Shown: positions 60,002 through 64,000 of the stretch, in pieces | How the letters are laid out: every line of letters starts with the position of its first letter | Position numbering within the stretch: position 1 is the stretch's first letter | Assembly: GCF_013282155.1 (NCBI RefSeq) | Contig: NZ_BLWI01000013.1 | Span: 62,001 to 126,000 of the forward strand | Reading direction: 5' to 3' | Length of the DNA stretch: 64,000 nucleotides | Source: Sulfitobacter sp. HGT1 | GTDB taxonomy: Bacteria > Pseudomonadota > Alphaproteobacteria > Rhodobacterales > Rhodobacteraceae | Position numbers and translations under genes: made by a program | The notes under the pieces: generated by a model | The model's database searches: none | Told to the model about the DNA's origin: nothing | The model's input: the letters and a program-made list of their open reading frames with translations, nothing else

Positions 60002-61207
60002 ATGCAAAAATTTGAGAACAACGAGGCTCCAAAACCTTTCGACGAGATCATTCTCGAGCAAGGGGAACTGATTTCTGACAGGCTCAATATGTTGCGTATG
60101 GAGCAGTATCCCCCCAACGCACAAAAGAGTCTACGCCAGTTCAGCCTGGCTGAAGTCGCATACTTCCTCGGGGTCACTCAATCAAACATCAAGAAACTCC
60201 ACCTTGAAGGCAAAGGCCCTGAGCCAACGACGTCACCGTCAGGACGGCGGACATATTCCGCAGAGCAAATGCTTGAATTGAGAGCCTATCTCGACAAGCA
60301 TGGGCGTTCCGGAAAGAAGCGGTATGTGCCGCATCGCCAGGACGGCGAAGATATGCACGTCGTGTCAGTAGTGAACTTCAAGGGCGGCTCGGGAAAGACC
60401 ACAACCGCTGCGCACCTTGCCCAGCACCTTGCCTTGCGCGGCCACCGGGTTCTGGCGATTGATCTGGATCCTCAAGCATCGCTTACGGCGCTTCACGGTA
60501 TCCAGCCGGAGCTCGATGAAGTCCCCTCTCTCTATGAGACATTGCGCTATGATGGAGAGCGGCGCCCGATCTCGGAAGTCATCCGCAACACAAATATCCC
60601 AAACCTTGACATCGTCCCTGCAAGCCTAGATTTGCAGGAGTACGAATACGATACGCCCGTCGCATTAACGAGCAAAGACCCTCAGGCTGGCCGCGCGTTT
60701 TTTACCCGGATATCCGAAGCCCTGAAGGAGGTAGATGACCGATACGATATCGTCGTTATCGATTGCCCTCCACAGCTGGGGTATTTGACTCTTACGGCGC
60801 TGACTGCATCGAGTTCGGTATTGATTACCGTTCATCCGCAAATGCTGGACGTCATGTCGATGAGCCAGTTCCTTTTGATGTTGGGCGGGATCATGAAGAC
60901 GATCCGCGATGCGGGAGCACAGATGAACCTCAAGTGGTTCCGCTATCTGGTGACACGGTTTGAACCAACGGACAGCCCGCAGAAGCAAATGGTCGGCTTC
61001 ATGCAAGCCATGTTCCCCGGACAAATGCTGCAATCTCATATGGTCAAATCTACGGCGATATCTGACGCGGGCATCACCAAACAAACCCTTTACGAGGTGG
61101 AGCGGTCTCAGTTCGTGCGTGCGACCTATGACCGTGCGATGGATTCTCTTAACGCGGTTAATGATGAAATTGCCGATCTCATTCACGAAGCTTGGGGGCG
61201 CCCATAA
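60002..61207 (+). CDS. repA: Plasmid partition ATPase RepA
   Basis: A 401-residue ParA-type ATPase of repABC plasmids. The N-terminal ~110 residues hold a helix-turn-helix ('FSLAEVAYFLGVTQSNIKKLHLEG') used for autorepression. The ATPase has Walker A 'NFKGGSGKTTTAAHLAQ' with the signature lysine, Walker A' 'AIDLDPQASLTA', and Walker B 'DIVVIDCPPQLGYL'. It segregates the plasmid with RepB and parS and represses the operon. Length and motif order are normal for RepA. repB starts 78 bp downstream. Confidence 0.95.
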   Translation: MQKFENNEAPKPFDEIILEQGELISDRLNMLRMEQYPPNAQKSLRQFSLAEVAYFLGVTQSNIKKLHLEGKGPEPTTSPSGRRTYSAEQMLELRAYLDKHGRSGKKRYVPHRQDGEDMHVVSVVNFKGGSGKTTTAAHLAQHLALRGHRVLAIDLDPQASLTALHGIQPELDEVPSLYETLRYDGERRPISEVIRNTNIPNLDIVPASLDLQEYEYDTPVALTSKDPQAGRAFFTRISEALKEVDDRYDIVVIDCPPQLGYLTLTALTASSSVLITVHPQMLDVMSMSQFLLMLGGIMKTIRDAGAQMNLKWFRYLVTRFEPTDSPQKQMVGFMQAMFPGQMLQSHMVKSTAISDAGITKQTLYEVERSQFVRATYDRAMDSLNAVNDEIADLIHEAWGRP

Positions 61208-61215
61208 TGAGCGTT

Positions 61216-61230
61216 TTTGACAGCCGTGCA
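61216..61230 (+). repeat. Putative parS site, copy 2
   Basis: Exact copy of TTTGACAGCCGTGCA (see 59733), located in the repA-repB spacer. Placement of RepB binding sites inside the rep operon is common in repABC plasmids. Confidence 0.6.
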
Positions 61231-61285
61231 GATTTTAGAATTTCGATCAAACATTGCCTCTGGGGAACCGATTTGGAGGGCCATC

Positions 61286-62278
61286 ATGGCGCGTAAAGAT
61301 CTCTTGAAAAGTGTAATGGATCCAGCCGGCGATAAGGCGCGCGATGGCAGTCGCACAAATTACGCGATGCGCGGCGCCTCAAAGTCTATGAAAGTGTCCA
61401 TCGACAGTCTTGCGGAAGATGCGCGCCGGATGATGGAGGGCGAAACGATTGTTGAAATCGCCCCAAACCTAATCGACAGCTCTTTTGTCAGCGACCGGCT
61501 CGGGCTGGATGACGAGGCGTTTCAAGAGCTCAAGGCGTCTATCGCAAAAGGGCAACAAGACACACCCGTGCTGTTGCGCCCGCATCCAGAAACCTCTGGA
61601 CGTTTCATGGTCGTTTTTGGCCACCGACGCGTACGTGCTGCCGCAGAGCTGGGACGTATGGTCCGTGCTGTCGTCAAGCCAATGGATGATGTTGCGCATA
61701 TCCTTGCACAAGGCCACGAAAACACAGCACGGGCCGATCTGTCGTTCGTAGAGAAGGCAGTTTTTGCCAGAAGCCTGTTAGAAATTGGTCAGCCAAAAGA
61801 TGTCATTATGTCTGCGCTAACTGTAGATGGCACGCTGCTGTCGCGGATGTTGTCCGTCGCGCAGCAAATCCCTAACGACATCATCGATGCCGTTGGCCCG
61901 GCAAAACAGATCGGTCGGGACCGTTGGGAAGGCTTCAAGAAATTGATGTCTGAGCCGGAAAACATAAAGTTGACGCAGCAATTGGTGGCAGAGCCCAGCT
62001 TTGCCGAGTTGCACAGTGACGCGCGATTCGAGCTTCTTCTGAGCAAACTCTCTGAAAAGGGCAGGGTGGTTCGGAATAAAGCGAAACGCGCGGGCCCGCA
62101 AAAGCGGACCTGGACCGCCAATGGCGGACGGATAAAAGGTGTTTTGGGGAAGTCTGGCAAAGCGTTCAGCGTTTCACTGACATCAACAGATGCCTCGGAA
62201 TTCGGTGATTATCTCGCTGAAAACCTTGACGGCCTCTATCAAGCATTTCTCTCGTCAAAACAGGAGAAGATCGAGTGA
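61286..62278 (+). CDS. repB: Plasmid partition protein RepB
   Basis: A 330-residue ParB/Spo0J-family DNA-binding protein. 'MARKDLLKSVMDPA' opens the N-terminus. The ParB N-domain spans about 55-165: 'DTPVLLRPHPETSGRFMVVFGHRRVRAAAELG' (in pieces) contains the GHRR CTP-binding motif, and 'AQGHENTARADLSFVEKAVFARSLLE' is typical of RepB. The HTH follows ('ALTVDGTLLSRMLSVAQQIP'). The ATG at 61286 has GGAGGG 6 bases upstream. A TTG at 61217 would lie inside parS and is unlikely. Confidence 0.95.
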   Translation: MARKDLLKSVMDPAGDKARDGSRTNYAMRGASKSMKVSIDSLAEDARRMMEGETIVEIAPNLIDSSFVSDRLGLDDEAFQELKASIAKGQQDTPVLLRPHPETSGRFMVVFGHRRVRAAAELGRMVRAVVKPMDDVAHILAQGHENTARADLSFVEKAVFARSLLEIGQPKDVIMSALTVDGTLLSRMLSVAQQIPNDIIDAVGPAKQIGRDRWEGFKKLMSEPENIKLTQQLVAEPSFAELHSDARFELLLSKLSEKGRVVRNKAKRAGPQKRTWTANGGRIKGVLGKSGKAFSVSLTSTDASEFGDYLAENLDGLYQAFLSSKQEKIE

Positions 62279-62286
62279 ACTAAAGG

Positions 62287-62341
62287 CAAAAGAAAAGCCC
62301 CCAAACCAAGCGGCCTGAGAGCTGATCTAATCAATTTGAAC
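62287..62341 (-). ncRNA. incA: repB-repC antisense RNA (ctRNA, incA type)
   Basis: The 164-bp repB-repC spacer encodes a short antisense RNA, as in other repABC plasmids. On the minus strand TTGACA (62376-62371) and TATCTA (62353-62348) are 17 bp apart, a near-consensus promoter. The predicted start is near 62341. A terminator follows (stem 62323-62312 with 62307-62296, loop 62311-62308, then TTTTCTTTT at 62296-62288). The RNA would be about 55 nt and pair with the repC leader to limit copy number. This is the main incompatibility determinant in the family. Confidence 0.8.
62288..62323 (-). terminator. Terminator of the antisense RNA
   Basis: Leftward stem of 12 pairs (AGCTCTCAGGCC with GGTTTGGGGGCT, including four G-U pairs) with a GCTT loop, followed by TTTTCTTTT. 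It is a standard Rho-independent terminator. The G-U pairs make the complementary plus-strand version weaker, so repC readthrough is favoured. Confidence 0.75.
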
Positions 62342-62347
62342 ACCTGA

Positions 62348-62376
62348 TAGATACCTCTCCCGCGAATCGCTGTCAA
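62348..62376 (-). promoter_or_regulatory. Promoter of the antisense RNA
   Basis: -35 TTGACA (complement of 62371-62376) and -10 TATCTA (complement of 62348-62353) with the optimal 17-bp spacer. It reads leftward into the antisense RNA. The -35 is a perfect consensus, fitting the strong expression needed for a copy-control RNA. Confidence 0.75.
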
Positions 62377-62412
62377 CAAAGCAACACCGATTTGGTGAAC
62401 GGATTTCTTTTG

Positions 62413-62430
62413 CCTCCACATATATGGAGG
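62413..62430 (+). promoter_or_regulatory. Hairpin masking the repC ribosome-binding site
   Basis: CCTCCA (62413-62418) is complementary to TGGAGG (62425-62430), the repC ribosome-binding site 12 bases before the ATG, with a 6-base loop CATATA. Pairing would block repC translation. In repABC plasmids the antisense RNA shifts the leader between forms that expose or hide this site. Confidence 0.65.
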
Positions 62431-62442
62431 TGAGACACAGGT

Positions 62443-63726
62443 ATGAAACAGTCAGGTTGGCGCAAGCCGACACCGGGTCTTGGGGTTGCAGCGCAATTTG
62501 CCCAAGCCGGTGAACAGATTTCTGCATCCAAATCAAAGGCATTCGTCGCGGTAAAACGTGTAGGTGCACATATCGGGCTGAAGGCCGGCGATATGATGCT
62601 TTTGGATACGCTGGGGGCATTTACACAGGCTCAGGACTGGGAAGAGGGCAGGCGCCCGATTGTCTGGGCCTCTAACGCTTATCTGATGGACCAAACGGGG
62701 TTCTCACTGTCAGCGCTGAAACGGCACTCCAGGCGCCTTGCGGAAGCCGGTGTTATTGCTTTCAAGGACAGCCCAAATGGCAAACGCTGGGGGCGTAGGG
62801 ACGCGGATGGTGTCATCATCGAAGCCTATGGTTTCGATCTGGCACCGCTTTCGGCGCGTGTCGAAGAGTTCGAGCAGTTGTATATGGAGTTGCGCGCCGA
62901 ACGCGAGCTTTGCCAACGCCTCAAGCGCCAGATTACCGTTTCCCGTCGGATGATCCGCGCACAAATCGACGCTGCCCTGTCAGGGGGCTACAGCGGCCCA
63001 TGGACGCAACTTACAAATCTTTTCGAAGAGCTGCTCAGCAAGCTCCCTCGGCGCCCAACGGCATCTGATGCATTGCAGCAGCTTCTTGCGTGGTTCAGAG
63101 CCCTTCAAGCCCGTGTTGAGCGGACCATTTTCGAAGAAACCGAGGTGATTGAGGCTGTTGATAACTTCACGATAATTAAGTCAGAAACACCTGAGAAAAC
63201 ACATAAAATGAACCCCACGGAGGTCATTTTTGAACCTGACATACTAATTACAAATAAACTTAAACCTGTAATTAGTAGCCGCCTAGATAAAGAAAAAATG
63301 GCTGATGCCGTGATAAACACAATGGGTGATTACAAAACCGAGATGGTTAAGGAGGATTGGGCAGCCAAAACGCATAAATTACGCGCTACCTCTCTTGATC
63401 TGCCAACGGTCATGCAAGCCTGTCCAGAATTCGCATCATGGGCTCAGGATATGGCTGGATACCTCAAGGATTGGTCTGACGTTCACCGCGTGGCGGGTCA
63501 GCTCAGGCCAATGATCGGCATTTCAGAACACGCATGGCACGTGGCGCAGGACCAGTTGGGCAAGCAAGTGGCGACAGCAGCCCTTGTTCTTGTGTTCGAA
63601 AAACACTGCACGGGCGAAGTGGTTTCTCCGGGGGGCTATCTGCGCGGGATGGTTGAAAAAGCCGGGGCAGGGGAGTTGCATCTGGAGCGCAGTTTTTACG
63701 GGCGGTTGAATGGGCCGGCCTCGTGA
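62443..63726 (+). CDS. repC: Replication initiator RepC
   Basis: A 427-residue RepC initiator. 'GLKAGDMMLLDTLGAFTQAQDWEEGRRPIVWASNAYLMDQTGFSLSALKRHSRRLAEAGVIAFKDSPNGKRWGRRDADGVIIEAYGFDLAPL' (in pieces) is the conserved N-terminal winged-helix block. The C-terminal part 'ACPEFASWAQDMAGYLKDW' and 'PGGYLRGMVEKAGAGELHLERSFYGRL' is also typical. The middle (about residues 240-300) is encoded by AT-rich DNA and is low-complexity. RepC starts replication at an origin that usually lies within its own gene. The last complete gene in the window. Confidence 0.95.
   Translation: MKQSGWRKPTPGLGVAAQFAQAGEQISASKSKAFVAVKRVGAHIGLKAGDMMLLDTLGAFTQAQDWEEGRRPIVWASNAYLMDQTGFSLSALKRHSRRLAEAGVIAFKDSPNGKRWGRRDADGVIIEAYGFDLAPLSARVEEFEQLYMELRAERELCQRLKRQITVSRRMIRAQIDAALSGGYSGPWTQLTNLFEELLSKLPRRPTASDALQQLLAWFRALQARVERTIFEETEVIEAVDNFTIIKSETPEKTHKMNPTEVIFEPDILITNKLKPVISSRLDKEKMADAVINTMGDYKTEMVKEDWAAKTHKLRATSLDLPTVMQACPEFASWAQDMAGYLKDWSDVHRVAGQLRPMIGISEHAWHVAQDQLGKQVATAALVLVFEKHCTGEVVSPGGYLRGMVEKAGAGELHLERSFYGRLNGPAS
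63243..63276. other. Candidate oriV inside repC
   Basis: ACTAATTAC (63243-63251) and GTAATTAGT (63268-63276) form a perfect 9-bp inverted repeat with a 16-bp spacer. It sits in the most AT-rich part of repC (about 63160-63320). In studied repABC plasmids the origin lies in the AT-rich middle of repC. The inverted repeat makes this the best position for melting or RepC binding. Confidence 0.5.
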
Positions 63727-63925
63727 TAGTGCCCTTTACACTGAAGGGAGTTCCCTTTCAGAAGGGTATTTCGGGCACAGATCGTGTTAATGATACAATG
63801 CTGGCTCTGAAACGTCATTGTTTCCGTCGTCAAACATTTGCCATAAACGTAAATTAACGTTTTAACTACTGTGACGAGCCTGTCCTGCGGTGTGATCGGC
63901 AAAATCAATATTCTTGGGTACGAAA
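63727..63925. other. Region downstream of repC
   Basis: About 200 bp after repC. A small inverted repeat AAGGGA-GT-TCCCTT stands at 63744-63757 without a T-run, so a terminator is doubtful. No convincing gene is seen. Confidence 0.3.
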
Positions 63926-64000
63926 ATGCTATCGAGACGATGCTTAGATTCCGATAGAGCTGCCCAAGATTTGGTAGGCCTGCGGTCCAAGCTCGGGCAA
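63926..64000 (+). CDS. Possible start of a further gene (partial)
   Basis: An ATG at 63926 opens a frame that is still open at the window end after 25 codons ('MLSRRCLDSDRAAQDLVGL'). There is no clear ribosome-binding site, and nothing can be said about the function. Confidence 0.2.
   Translation, partial: MLSRRCLDSDRAAQDLVGLRSKLGQ

Noticed and set aside
63744-63757. Small inverted repeat after repC as operon terminator
   Set aside because: Six-bp arms and no T-run; too weak to call a terminator.
63696-63908. Minus-strand frame of 70 codons after repC
   Set aside because: It overlaps the end of repC, has no ribosome-binding site and a composition unlike the neighbouring genes.

Overview
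The window is best read as part of a large repABC plasmid or chromid of a marine alphaproteobacterium of the Rhodobacterales (Roseobacter group). A complete repA-repB-repC replication and partition cassette lies at the right end (about 59.7-63.7 kb). The other gene families fit that group: TRAP transporters, Tad pili, RTX-Hint proteins, a DUF1403/ScpB/tyrosine-recombinase module and glucosylglycerate metabolism. No rRNA, tRNA or CRISPR array was seen. The taxonomic placement is inference from gene content; no similarity search was possible.

Layout. (1) 0-0.3 kb: C-terminal end of a LuxR-type regulator. (2) 0.3-7.5 kb: a compact Tad/Flp pilus operon on the minus strand (flp, tadZ/cpaE, tadA, tadB, tadC, tadE, tadG). 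It lacks the secretin, RcpC/CpaB, TadD and prepilin peptidase genes, so these must be supplied from elsewhere. (3) 7.9-14.4 kb: a TetR regulator divergent from a catabolic operon holding a shikimate/quinate dehydrogenase, a three-component TRAP transporter and a fused 3-dehydroshikimate dehydratase. Together they would import and oxidise quinate or shikimate towards protocatechuate. (4) 14.5-18.3 kb: the compatible solute glucosylglycerate, with a phosphatase, the synthase and a convergent GH13_18 phosphorylase that would break it down. (5) 18.4-37.7 kb: an exopolysaccharide cluster on alternating strands with a BY-kinase, chain-length protein, initiating sugar transferase, four further glycosyltransferases, export lipoprotein-type protein, outer-membrane barrel, flippase, polymerase and acyltransferase. 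It also holds a type I secretion pair (HlyD and ABC transporter) and a large beta-helix protein that may be the secreted substrate.

(6) 37.7-43.5 kb: a scar region. It contains a start-less DUF2322-like frame, a C-terminal gene fragment, a broken DUF4143 ATPase cut by a degenerate IS3 element, an intact DUF4143 ATPase behind a strong two-tier palindrome, and one of two diverged copies of a mobilisation-gene leader. (7) 43.4-52.1 kb: a mobilisable-element backbone with a MobV-type relaxase, a small RHH-like accessory protein and a ribbon-helix-helix repressor. The repressor is divergent from a tightly packed four-gene operon: two unknown proteins, a zinc-ribbon plus GIY-YIG-like protein, and a soluble FtsH-like AAA/M41 protease. 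The operon is followed by a 46-bp perfect palindrome, an AT-rich array of CTGTGACA-type motifs with a 35-bp alternating pyrimidine-purine tract, and an IS6-family remnant. This block is the best candidate for an undescribed system.

(8) 52.1-56.2 kb: a polytopic ion-transporter-like protein and an RTX-Hint protein. (9) 56.6-59.3 kb: ScpB-like and DUF1403 genes divergent from a tyrosine recombinase whose 5' end carries a dif-like palindrome. (10) 59.7-63.7 kb: repABC with two copies of a 15-bp putative parS, a repB-repC antisense RNA with well-formed promoter and terminator, a repC ribosome-binding site that can be masked by a hairpin, and an AT-rich inverted repeat inside repC that is a candidate oriV.
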